The position numbers and the translations under genes were made by a program. Shown one piece after another: positions 7,185 to 14,599 of a stretch of 24,217 bases of DNA (positions within the stretch are counted from its first letter, which is position 1; the number at the start of each line of letters is the position of its first letter). Under the pieces are notes generated by a model that was not told where the DNA came from, did no database searches, and saw only the letters and a program-made list of their open reading frames with translations. This DNA comes from CAYQUV01 sp964421005 (GTDB lineage Bacteria > Patescibacteriota > Minisyncoccia > Minisyncoccales > CG1-02-41-26): assembly GCA_964421005.1 (NCBI GenBank), contig CAYQUV010000009.1, positions 1 to 24,217 of the forward strand, written 5' to 3'.

Positions 7185-8201
7185 ATGGCTAAAATAAATT
7201 ATCAAAAAATTAATTCGGAAGTCTTAGCAATTTTACCTCAAAAACAAAAAGAAGTTGTTTTGAGAAGATTTGGTTTGGTAAACAATAAAAGAGAAACACT
7301 GGAAAGTATTGGCAAAGATTTTGGCATAACCAGAGAAAGGGTTCGCCAGATTGAAGCGGATGCTTTAAATAAACTTGAAAGAAAAAAAGAAGACAGAGAA
7401 TTGAAAAAAACTTTTTCTTTCTTTGAAAAATATCTTAAAGAGAAAGGAGGGATAAAAAGAGAGGATATTTTATTGGCCGATTTAGCAAACGAAGATAGGT
7501 TTAGAAATCATGTTCTCTTTCTTTTGAATTTAGGTGATTCTTTCCATCGATTCCCCGAGGATATCGATGTTTATTCTTTTTGGACAATTGAAAAAAACAT
7601 TTTTCAGAAAGTAAAGAGAATTTTAGAAAATCTTGTTAAAAAATTTGAAAAAATTCAAAAGCCATTACCGGAAAACGATTTCTTTAGTTTGACTAAAGTA
7701 GAAAAAAATTATCAAATTTTCTCCTCAACAGTTGAGATCTCAAAAAAGATTGAAAAGGGTCCTTTGGGTCATTTCGGATTGATTGACTGGCCGGAAATTA
7801 AACCCAGAGGAGTAAAAGATCGGGCTTACTTAATTCTGAAAAAAGAGGGAAAACCTTTACATTTTAGAGAAATTGCTAATTTAGCCAGCAATCTCCAAGG
7901 AGAAGTTTGCCAGAGGAAAACCGTCTTTTCTCAAAGCATTCATAACGAGTTAATAAGAGACGAGAGATTTGTTTGGGTTGGTAGGGGTATTTATGCTTTG
8001 AGAGAATGGGGTTACAGCGTAGGAACGGTTAGAGATATAATTGAAGATATTTTGAGAAAATCAAAAAAGCCGTTAACTAGGGAAGAGATAGTCAAACAGG
8101 TTCTGGCTCAAAGATTAGTGAAAGAAAATACAATTTTGCTTAATTTGCAAAACAAAAATATCTTTTCCAGAGATAGTCAGGGAAGATACAGTTTAAAATA
8201 A
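7185..8201 (+). CDS. Sigma-70 region 4 / HARE winged-helix fusion regulator
   Basis: From ATG 7185 the protein has 338 residues. Residues 11-66 match sigma-70 region 4, including LPQKQKEVVLRRFGL and the recognition helix GKDFGITRERVRQIEADALNKL, which in sigma factors reads the -35 box. No region 2 or 3 is visible, so it cannot act as a complete sigma factor. Residues 70-190 are a charged helical linker. Residues 211-276 (RAYLILKKEGKPLHFREIA to GRGIYALREWGY) resemble the HARE-HTH domain, also present in the RNA polymerase delta subunit. Residues 280-338 look like a further winged helix. A transcription factor or RNA-polymerase-associated protein is the best inference. An in-frame TTG at 7158 falls inside the leader hairpin and is less likely. 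The membrane cluster starts 26 bp later. Confidence 0.75.
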   Translation: MAKINYQKINSEVLAILPQKQKEVVLRRFGLVNNKRETLESIGKDFGITRERVRQIEADALNKLERKKEDRELKKTFSFFEKYLKEKGGIKREDILLADLANEDRFRNHVLFLLNLGDSFHRFPEDIDVYSFWTIEKNIFQKVKRILENLVKKFEKIQKPLPENDFFSLTKVEKNYQIFSSTVEISKKIEKGPLGHFGLIDWPEIKPRGVKDRAYLILKKEGKPLHFREIANLASNLQGEVCQRKTVFSQSIHNELIRDERFVWVGRGIYALREWGYSVGTVRDIIEDILRKSKKPLTREEIVKQVLAQRLVKENTILLNLQNKNIFSRDSQGRYSLK

Positions 8202-8227
8202 GATTTTTCTTATAAATTAAATATAAA

Positions 8228-8449
8228 ATGCCCTTTCTTGAGACAGCAATCAAAATTTTACTGACATTGGGAACTATCTTTTTTTTAGTTTTCTCTTATG
8301 CTTGTTTAATCTGGACAAATAGGAAGAAAACTGAACCGAGAAATATTTTTGGGGCATCAATGGTTTCTCTTATATATACCTTCAAAATTTTTTTGTTGGC
8401 GTTTTTTTTACTTTTAATTGCCTCTTTCTTTTTTGAAAACCTAGTTTAG
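8228..8449 (+). CDS. Small two-helix membrane protein
   Basis: The 73-residue protein has two hydrophobic segments, about 8-30 (IKILLTLGTIFFLVFSYACL) and 47-70, separated by a short basic loop NRKKTEPRN. I recognise no family. Its position 26 bp after the regulator and 6 bp before the next membrane protein puts it in the same operon as the ATPase at 9817. Size and hairpin topology are compatible with a pilin-like or pore-like VirB2/TrbC subunit, but nothing in the sequence proves this and there is no cleavable signal peptide. Confidence 0.65.
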   Translation: MPFLETAIKILLTLGTIFFLVFSYACLIWTNRKKTEPRNIFGASMVSLIYTFKIFLLAFFLLLIASFFFENLV

Positions 8450-8455
8450 AAATTC

Positions 8456-9748
8456 ATGGAGCTTGTTTCAATAATTCTTTTGTTTTTAAAAACCTGGTGG
8501 TGGCTTATTCTGTCCATTATTTTATATTTTCCAACAAAATTTCTCTATCTCTGGTGGATAAGATGGGAAATTTGGTACAAGGAACTTGATTGGATAGTGC
8601 TTGAAATTGTTCCGCCGGGCGAAATTGAAAAGCCATTCCGGGCGATGGAAGATATTTATGCTTCTTTCTGGCCCATTTACGATTCTCCAAACTGGCGCGA
8701 GAGGTGGTGTGAAGGAGAATTAAATTTGGCTCCTTTCTGGTTTTCCTTTGAAGTAGCAAGTTTTGAGGGAGAGATTCACTTTTATGTACGAACGGAAAGG
8801 GGAAGGCGCAAATTATTTGAGTCGGTAATTCACGCTCATTATCCGGAAGCAGAAATTTTTGAAGTTGAGGACTATACAAAAAATGTTCCTCAAGATATTC
8901 CAAACCAGAAGTTTAGTCTTTACGGCGAGGATTTTGTTTTTATGAAAGAGGATTATTACCCGATAAAAACATTTAAATTTTTTGAACCGACCAGACCGGA
9001 AGCTGTGGTTGGAGAAAAAAAGATAGATCCTTTTTATTCCTTGCTGGAAGAGCTGACGAAACTTAGAAAAGGGGAGCAGGGTTGGTTTCAAATAGTGGCT
9101 GCCCCCATTGCCGATAAAGATATCCCCTGGATTACCAAAGGAAGGGAAGCAGCAAATAAGATTGCCAGACGCCCCTCAAAAGCGAAACAAAAATCAATCG
9201 TCCAGGAAGCGATAGATGTTATTTTGGGCAAGACTTCTTCCGAAACTGCTCGGGAAAAAGGTTTGCCTCCTGGTGTTTCTCCGGAAATAGAAAAAGAAAT
9301 GTTGATTACTCCCGGGGAAAGAGCCATTCTTACAGCCATTGAGGAGAAAATTTCCAAATACGGTTTTAAGACCTGGATGAGATATATTTACATTTATCCA
9401 AACGAAGCCTATTTTTCTCCCAAAGGAAAAATTGCCAGGAGTTATTTCGCTCATTTTTCAACCCAGGATATGAATACTATCATTTTTTCGGGCAAAACCA
9501 GAACAAAGATTCATTACCTTTTCAAAAGAAGAAGATTGTATTCAAGAAGAAGAAATATCTTTGAAAAGTATATCAGGAGGTTTCCTCCTTCCTACCCAAG
9601 TTTAACAGGACATGGTAATATAATTTTAAATACCGAAGAATTGGCTACTATCTTTCATTTCCCGACAAAAGCCTCTATCCTGCCTCCCGGCGTTCCCAGA
9701 GTTTTTGCCAAAAAAGGAGAACCGCCTCCTGGTATTCCTTTAGAGTAA
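8456..9748 (+). CDS. Trp-rich membrane-anchored partner of the TraG/HerA-like ATPase
   Basis: The 430-residue protein begins with two closely spaced hydrophobic stretches very rich in Trp and aromatic residues (LLFLKTWWWLILSIILYFP, then FLYLWWIRWEIWY), followed by a soluble part. Residues about 45-150 look like an alpha/beta domain (VLEIVPPGEIEKPFRAMEDI, EGEIHFYVRTERGRRKLFE). The C-terminus contains LNTEELATIFHFPTKAS. In single-chain relatives of the conjugative-ATPase superfamily an (S/N)TEELA-x2-(Y/F/W)H-P motif comes shortly before the ATPase core. Here that core is the next gene, 68 bp on, which suggests two halves of one machine. The gene starts 6 bp after its upstream neighbour. The exact function is unknown. 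Confidence 0.7.
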   Translation: MELVSIILLFLKTWWWLILSIILYFPTKFLYLWWIRWEIWYKELDWIVLEIVPPGEIEKPFRAMEDIYASFWPIYDSPNWRERWCEGELNLAPFWFSFEVASFEGEIHFYVRTERGRRKLFESVIHAHYPEAEIFEVEDYTKNVPQDIPNQKFSLYGEDFVFMKEDYYPIKTFKFFEPTRPEAVVGEKKIDPFYSLLEELTKLRKGEQGWFQIVAAPIADKDIPWITKGREAANKIARRPSKAKQKSIVQEAIDVILGKTSSETAREKGLPPGVSPEIEKEMLITPGERAILTAIEEKISKYGFKTWMRYIYIYPNEAYFSPKGKIARSYFAHFSTQDMNTIIFSGKTRTKIHYLFKRRRLYSRRRNIFEKYIRRFPPSYPSLTGHGNIILNTEELATIFHFPTKASILPPGVPRVFAKKGEPPPGIPLE

Positions 9749-9753
9749 TTGTT

Positions 9754-9810
9754 GGCAATCAGGATAGTTGTCAGTAATTGGAATAATTATCGGAAATTAG
9801 AAAAATTATC
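9754..9810 (+). repeat. Three tandem 19-bp imperfect repeats
   Basis: Units at 9754-9772, 9773-9791 and 9792-9810 follow each other exactly with a 19-bp period. All share a core near GGNAATTAGAATAATTATC and end in TTGTC or TTATC. The array stops at GGTGAT, directly before the ATG at 9817, and fills most of the 68-bp gap between the two translocase genes. Confidence 0.6.
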
Positions 9811-9816
9811 GGTGAT

Positions 9817-11553
9817 ATGTCAGAAATAAATTTTTTTGCTCAAACTTTATTCCGGACAGAAAAAAAGAAATTCGGCATCAAAATCGACGATCGAAGAAGA
9901 CATGTTTATATTGTTGGAAAAACCGGAATGGGTAAAACAGAACTTTTAAAAAATATGGCTATTCAGGATATTCGGGAGGGCTACGGAATTGGTTTCGTAG
10001 ATCCTCACGGAGAAGCAGCCGAAGAACTTTTAGATTTTATTCCCAAAGAGAGAATAAACGATGTTTGTTATTTTAATCCGGCTGATTTGGAGTTTCCTAT
10101 CAGTTTTAATGTTATGGAAAGAGTGGGTGTAGAACACCGCCATCTGGTAGCTTCTGGATTGATGGGTGTTTTTAAGAAAATATGGCCGGATGTTTGGTCA
10201 GCCAGAATGGAGTACATTTTACATAATTCTATTTTAGCCCTACTTGAATCTCCCGGTTCTACTCTTTTGGGAGTAAACCGGATATTGGCTGATACCGAAT
10301 ATCGAAAGAAAATAGTAGAAAGAATAAAAGATCCGGTAGTCAAGTCTTTCTGGCTCCATGAATTTGCAAGATATACTCAAAGGTACGAAATTGAAGCAAC
10401 GGCTGCCATTCAAAACAAGATAGGTCAGTTTATCTCCACTCCTTTAATCAGAAACATTATTGGTCAGGAATCTTCAACTGTTGATATAAGAAAACTGATG
10501 GACGAGGGAAAAATCTTGATTTTAAATCTCTCTAAAGGGAGAATAGGAGAAGATTCTTCAAAACTTTTAGGAGGACTTTTGATAACTATGTTACAATTGG
10601 CGGCAATGTCTAGGGTTGATATCCCGGAAGCAAAGAGAAGAGATTTCTTTCTTTATGTTGACGAGTTTCAAAATTTTGCCACCGAGAGCTTTGTTAATAT
10701 TCTTTCCGAAGCCAGAAAGTATCGCCTAAGTTTAATTTTAGCCCATCAGTATATTAGTCAGATGGAAGAGAAAGTCAGAGATGCTGTTTTTGGCAACGTC
10801 GGCACTCTCATTTCTTTCCGGGTTGGTGCAGAGGATGGTGAATATCTGGAAAAAGAATTTGCTCCTGAGTTTGGTGTTCAGGATTTGGTAAATTTGCCGA
10901 AATATTATATCTATTTAAAATTAATGGTTAACGGAGTGGCCGGGAGGCCGTTTTCAGCCCAGACTCTTCCTCCTTTTGAAAGACCGGAAAAATCTTACAG
11001 GGAAGAGATTATAAAAAAATCAAGGGAAAAATATGCCACTTCACGGCAGGAGGTTGAAGAAAAAATTTCTCGCTGGACAGGCGATTTTGTTCTGAAAAAA
11101 GAAGAAACTCCAGCAAAAAAAGAAATTGAACTTTATGATGCTAAATGCGAGAAATGCGGTAAATGGGTGAAAGTTCCTTTTAAACCAGAGACAGGAAGAC
11201 CGGTATATTGTAAATCTTGCCTTAAAGAAATCAAGGGAGAAAAACTTTCTTCCGAAGCCGGAACTGAAGAGAAAGAAAAAGAAAAAGATAAAGATAAAGA
11301 TGGAGGATTCAAAACATTAACATTGGAAGAGCTTCTTTTGAGGAAACCAATTTCTTTTGGCGGTAAAAAAGAAAAAAAGAAAGAACAAAAAGAAGTAGAC
11401 AAAGAAAAACTTAAAGAGATTTTAAGAGAGTCGTTAAAAACAAGTGAAAAAGAGGAAAATAGAGAAGAAGAAAGAAATAAAGAAAAAAATAAAAAGGAAA
11501 TCTCCAAAATCAGAAGGGGAGAAATAAAACCAGGAGAAAAGGTAGAGTTTTAA
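9817..11553 (+). CDS. TraG/VirD4-HerA-like membrane-complex ATPase with C-terminal zinc ribbon
   Basis: The 578-residue protein starts with a short lead (FGIKIDDRRRHVYIV), then the Walker A GKTGMGKTELL (34-44), the GIGFVDPHGEAAEELLDFIP block and the Walker B LYVDEFQNFATESF near 278-291, then the sensor region LSLILAHQYISQM. These are hallmarks of the FtsK/HerA ATPases that couple to type IV secretion or conjugation. After the ATPase core a zinc ribbon has cysteines at about 444, 447, 465 and 468, spaced CxxC-x17-CxxC. The last 100 residues are a K/E-rich tail, probably disordered. No membrane segment is present, so anchoring would come from the preceding protein. GGTGAT directly abuts the ATG. 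DNA or protein pumping at the membrane is the inferred role; the substrate is unknown. Confidence 0.85.
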   Translation: MSEINFFAQTLFRTEKKKFGIKIDDRRRHVYIVGKTGMGKTELLKNMAIQDIREGYGIGFVDPHGEAAEELLDFIPKERINDVCYFNPADLEFPISFNVMERVGVEHRHLVASGLMGVFKKIWPDVWSARMEYILHNSILALLESPGSTLLGVNRILADTEYRKKIVERIKDPVVKSFWLHEFARYTQRYEIEATAAIQNKIGQFISTPLIRNIIGQESSTVDIRKLMDEGKILILNLSKGRIGEDSSKLLGGLLITMLQLAAMSRVDIPEAKRRDFFLYVDEFQNFATESFVNILSEARKYRLSLILAHQYISQMEEKVRDAVFGNVGTLISFRVGAEDGEYLEKEFAPEFGVQDLVNLPKYYIYLKLMVNGVAGRPFSAQTLPPFERPEKSYREEIIKKSREKYATSRQEVEEKISRWTGDFVLKKEETPAKKEIELYDAKCEKCGKWVKVPFKPETGRPVYCKSCLKEIKGEKLSSEAGTEEKEKEKDKDKDGGFKTLTLEELLLRKPISFGGKKEKKKEQKEVDKEKLKEILRESLKTSEKEENREEERNKEKNKKEISKIRRGEIKPGEKVEF

Positions 11554-11625
11554 ATTAAATCTAAAGCCGAGCCAAAATTTGAATCAGGCTTTCTAACCAT
11601 AATAAATTAGAGGTCTAAAAATCTT

Positions 11626-12801
11626 ATGAAAAGTTTAAAAGACTTCAACTTTAAAGAAAAAAAGGTTTTTCTGCGTTGTGATTTTAACGTTCCCATAGAA
11701 AAAAACAGAGTTTCGGATGATTTTAAAATCCAAAAAACATTAGAAACTATCAAATATTTAAAAAAAGCCGGCGCTAAAATAATTTTAGCTACCCATCTGG
11801 GCAGGCCCCAGGAAATAAAATCAAAACAAAAAAGATTAAATCAATATTCTCTGAAACCGATTAAAGAAAAATTAGAAGAGTTGTTAAAAGAGAAAATCAA
11901 GTTTCCCGGTGAGGTTTTGGGCAGAAGAGTTAGAAAAGAAATAGAAAATTTGAGGAAAGGAGAAATTTTACTTCTGGAAAACTTGAGGTTTGAAAAGGGA
12001 GAAGAAGAAAACGATGAAAATTTTGCTAAATCTCTGGCTGAACTCGCGGACTGTTATGTTTCCGAAGCGTTTGGCGTTTCACATAGGAATCATGCTTCTA
12101 TTGTTTCTTTACCTCCGCTTTTACCTCATTTTGCAGGTTTTGATTTGGAAAAAGAAATTGATGTTCTATCTCAAATTTCTCAGAAACCAAAGAGACCTCT
12201 TTGTGTCATAATCGGTGGAGTGAAAATCGACTCTAAAATTAAGGTAATTAATAAATTTTTACAATTTGCCGACCACATTCTTTTCGGAGGTCGGGTTGCC
12301 AATACTATTTTAACCGTTAAAGGGATTTGTATCGGAAGACCCTGGCCCGCTGAAAATGTCAGAAAGATTATTGATAAAATAAATTTAACCGACCCAAAAG
12401 TTCATTTACCGGTTGATGTTTTGGCTTCTCCCGATGAGAGCGGTGAAATCTATATTAGGGATACCGGTCCCGGGAATGTCAGGAAAGAGGAAAAACTTTT
12501 GGATATCGGGAGAGAAACAATATTGGAATTCTCTGAGATTATTAGAAACTCAAATACCATATTTTGGTCAGGACCATTAGGTTATTTTGAAAACAAAAAA
12601 TTTGCTCGGGGAACAGAGGAAATAGCCAAGGCGATTGGCAAAAAAGGAAAGGCATTACGGGTTGTTGGCGGCGGAGACACCATCTCTGCTCTAAGAAACT
12701 TTAATCTTTTAGAATATTTTTCTTTTGTTTCAACAGGGGGCAGCGCTATGCTTGAATTTTTAGCCGGAGAAAAACTCCCGGGCATAGAGGCTTTGGAATA
12801 A
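11626..12801 (+). CDS. pgk: Phosphoglycerate kinase
   Basis: PGK transfers phosphate from 1,3-bisphosphoglycerate to ADP, the first ATP-yielding step of lower glycolysis, in the cytosol. The 391 residues carry the N-terminal signature FLRCDFNVPI, the substrate-binding ATHLGRPQE, LLENLRFEKGEEEND, the hinge region with VIIGGVKIDSKIKVI, and the C-terminal nucleotide site FWSGPLGYFE and VVGGGDTISAL, ending in STGGSAMLEFLAGEKLPGIEAL. Length and motif order are normal. AGAGGT lies about 11 nt before the ATG and could be a weak ribosome site. It stands alone between the ATPase and the DHH gene, the only glycolytic gene here. Confidence 0.98.
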   Translation: MKSLKDFNFKEKKVFLRCDFNVPIEKNRVSDDFKIQKTLETIKYLKKAGAKIILATHLGRPQEIKSKQKRLNQYSLKPIKEKLEELLKEKIKFPGEVLGRRVRKEIENLRKGEILLLENLRFEKGEEENDENFAKSLAELADCYVSEAFGVSHRNHASIVSLPPLLPHFAGFDLEKEIDVLSQISQKPKRPLCVIIGGVKIDSKIKVINKFLQFADHILFGGRVANTILTVKGICIGRPWPAENVRKIIDKINLTDPKVHLPVDVLASPDESGEIYIRDTGPGNVRKEEKLLDIGRETILEFSEIIRNSNTIFWSGPLGYFENKKFARGTEEIAKAIGKKGKALRVVGGGDTISALRNFNLLEYFSFVSTGGSAMLEFLAGEKLPGIEALE

Positions 12802-12838
12802 TTTTTCTAATTTTTTTCTTCTATTTTATGGATGTGGA

Positions 12839-12860
12839 GCACTCTTTCAAAAGTGAGTGC
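12839..12860 (+). other. Hairpin in the leader of the DHH gene
   Basis: GCACTC (12839-12844) pairs with GAGTGC (12855-12860) around a 10-nt loop in which further pairing (CTTT with AAAG) is possible. The in-frame GTG at 12857 lies in the 3' arm, which supports the ATG at 12872 as the real start. Confidence 0.35.
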
Positions 12861-12871
12861 CTATCTTCTTT

Positions 12872-14023
12872 ATGAAAGAAATTAAAAACCTAAAAAAATC
12901 AGCCGAGAGAATTAAAAAAGCGATTGAAAAAGAAGAAAAGATTATTCTCTTCGCCGATAGCGATTTGGACGGTACGACGTCTTTGATAATTCTGGAAGAA
13001 GCAATAACAAGTTTAGGAGGCAAAGTTTCACTTTGTTATTTTCCCGATAGAGAAAAGGAGGGTTACGGTTTATCAGAAAGCGCTTTGAACTTTTTGAAAA
13101 ACTACTCTCCCGCCTTGTTAATTTTATTGGATTGTGGCATAGGAAATTTTAAAGAAGTAAAAATGGCTAAAGAATTGGGTTTTGAAATAATAATTATTGA
13201 GCACCATGTTGTTCTGGATAAACTCCCTTCGGCTGAAATTATAGTTAACCCAAAGCAGAAAGGAGACAAATATCCATTTAAATCATTGGCTACTTGCGGA
13301 ATTACTTATTTACTTGCCAGAGAACTTTTGAAAAACAAACTTTCAGATGCTTTGGAGAATAGTTTTTTGGAGCTTGTTGCCCTGGGGACATTGGCTGACA
13401 AAATGCCTCAAAAGGAAGACAATAAGATTTTTATTGAAAAAGGATTGGCTCATTTGCCAGATACTTTCCGTCCTGGTTTGAAGATTTTTTTTAAATTCTT
13501 TCCGCCCAGTACTTATTCCTTGAGAGAGATTGCCCAAAAGATGTATTCGAGTTTACAAATAACCGGAACAAAAAACCATCTAACCAGAAGTTATGAGCTT
13601 TTAAGCATGTCTTCAGAAAAAGAGGCTGAAAGTTTATTCAGAGATATTATTGAAAAGTCAAAAGGGGACCAGGAAATAATCGGGGGACTTACCGGAATAA
13701 TTGAGGATAGAGTTCTTTCAAAAAATTCTCCTATCATTTTTGAGGGAGGAAAAGATTTTCCTCTGCTTTTGACCGGAGCTATAGCGACCAGATTGATATC
13801 AAAATTTAAAAAACCTATTTTTATTTATAATCTTCGTGACGGTATAGCCAGAGGTTCGGTTAGAAGCCCCAAGGAGATAGATAGTGTTGAACTTTTAAAA
13901 AAATGTTCCTCTTATCTTGAGGTTTATGGTGGTCATCCTCAGGCATCCGGTTTTACAGTGAAAAAAGAAAACTTGGAGAGATTTAAAGATTGTCTCCAAA
14001 ACTATTTAAGTAAAAAAAAATAA
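12872..14023 (+). CDS. RecJ-like DHH/DHHA1 phosphoesterase
   Basis: From ATG 12872 the protein has 383 residues. The DHH domain shows motif I FADSDLDGTTS (27-37), motif II LLDCGIGN (85-92), motif III IIIEHHVV (107-114) and LGTLADKMP, all metal-binding parts of RecJ-type nucleases. The C-terminal DHHA1 domain ends with EVYGGHPQASGFTV (about 350-363). Motif III reads EHH where the family is named for DHH. The protein is far shorter than E. coli RecJ (577 residues) and lacks the C-terminal OB-fold, so it is a minimal RecJ-like single-strand exonuclease or a related oligonucleotide phosphodiesterase. RNase HI follows 48 bp later, which fits nucleic-acid turnover. An in-frame GTG at 12857 would add five residues. 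Confidence 0.85.
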   Translation: MKEIKNLKKSAERIKKAIEKEEKIILFADSDLDGTTSLIILEEAITSLGGKVSLCYFPDREKEGYGLSESALNFLKNYSPALLILLDCGIGNFKEVKMAKELGFEIIIIEHHVVLDKLPSAEIIVNPKQKGDKYPFKSLATCGITYLLARELLKNKLSDALENSFLELVALGTLADKMPQKEDNKIFIEKGLAHLPDTFRPGLKIFFKFFPPSTYSLREIAQKMYSSLQITGTKNHLTRSYELLSMSSEKEAESLFRDIIEKSKGDQEIIGGLTGIIEDRVLSKNSPIIFEGGKDFPLLLTGAIATRLISKFKKPIFIYNLRDGIARGSVRSPKEIDSVELLKKCSSYLEVYGGHPQASGFTVKKENLERFKDCLQNYLSKKK

Positions 14024-14071
14024 TAATTCCCAATAAAAAACAGATTCAAGAACAATAATTTTAAAAATAAT

Positions 14072-14521
14072 ATGAAAATTCCCGAGAAAATTACCATATA
14101 TATTGACGGTGGAGCAAGGGGTAATCCCGGTCCGGCAGCCATCGGGGTTTTATTCCTCGGGGAAAAGGGGCAACTTCTAAAAGAATATTCACAGTATCTT
14201 GGTGAAAAAACAAATAATGAAGCTGAGTACCTTGCTTTAATTTTTGCCTTAAAAAAAGTTAAAGCCCTTTTTGGCAAGGAGAAAACACAGAATCTGTTAA
14301 TTGATTTAAAATCCGATTCTGAGCTTTTAATAAAACAGATGAAAGGGAAGTATAAAATAAAAACACCTGCCATTCAAAAACTTTTTTTAGAGGCATGGAA
14401 TTTAAAAATTGAATTTAATAACCTGACTTTTCATTTAATCCCCCGGGAAGAAAACAAACGAGCCGATAAATTAGTCAACCAAGTCCTGGACGCTGAATCC
14501 GGCAAGAGGAAACTTTTTTAA
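14072..14521 (+). CDS. rnhA: Ribonuclease HI
   Basis: RNase HI cuts the RNA strand of RNA-DNA hybrids, removing R-loops and primers. The 149 residues contain the full catalytic set of the family: D12 in YIDGGARGNPGPAAIGV, E52 in TNNEAEYLALIFAL, D82 in LKSDSELLIKQM and D132 in NKRADKLVNQVL. The basic protrusion of E. coli RNase HI is only weakly represented. It resembles the compact archaeal and Firmicutes forms. It lies 48 bp after the DHH gene and just before the RNase P RNA promoter. A hairpin at 14537-14558 may end its transcript. Confidence 0.95.
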   Translation: MKIPEKITIYIDGGARGNPGPAAIGVLFLGEKGQLLKEYSQYLGEKTNNEAEYLALIFALKKVKALFGKEKTQNLLIDLKSDSELLIKQMKGKYKIKTPAIQKLFLEAWNLKIEFNNLTFHLIPREENKRADKLVNQVLDAESGKRKLF

Positions 14522-14536
14522 GCTTTTGTATATGTT

Positions 14537-14558
14537 CTGCCAAAATAGGTTTTGGCAG
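14537..14558 (+). terminator. Perfect inverted repeat after rnhA
   Basis: CTGCCAAAA (14537-14545) pairs with TTTTGGCAG (14550-14558) around a 4-nt loop. It lies 16 bp after rnhA and 6 bp before the -35 box of the RNase P RNA promoter. No long T run follows, so it may be a weak terminator or a protein-binding site for rnpB. Confidence 0.4.
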
Positions 14559-14564
14559 ATATTC

Positions 14565-14593
14565 TTGACAGGTAAAAATTTTTAGGATAAAAT
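14565..14593 (+). promoter_or_regulatory. rnpB promoter
   Basis: A perfect TTGACA (14565-14570), a 17-bp spacer and TAAAAT (14588-14593). The first paired base of RNase P RNA helix P1 is at 14600, 7 nt downstream, a normal start distance. This is the best promoter in the window and shows that this organism uses canonical sigma-70 boxes. Confidence 0.8.
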
Positions 14594-14599
14594 ATAATT

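Noticed and set aside
9749..9816. Frameshift or pseudogene splitting one long ATPase gene
   Set aside because: Both ORFs have proper starts and complete domains, and the gap contains an ordered repeat rather than decayed coding sequence, so two real genes are more likely.
11133..11507. 124-codon minus-strand ORF rich in Ser and Phe
   Set aside because: It mirrors the K/E-rich tail of the ATPase: GAA/AAA codons read backwards give TTC/TTT. No start context and no protein-like composition.
11563..11592. AAAGCC/GGCTTT hairpin as terminator of the ATPase gene
   Set aside because: Only 6 bp with an 18-nt loop and no T run after it; too weak to call.
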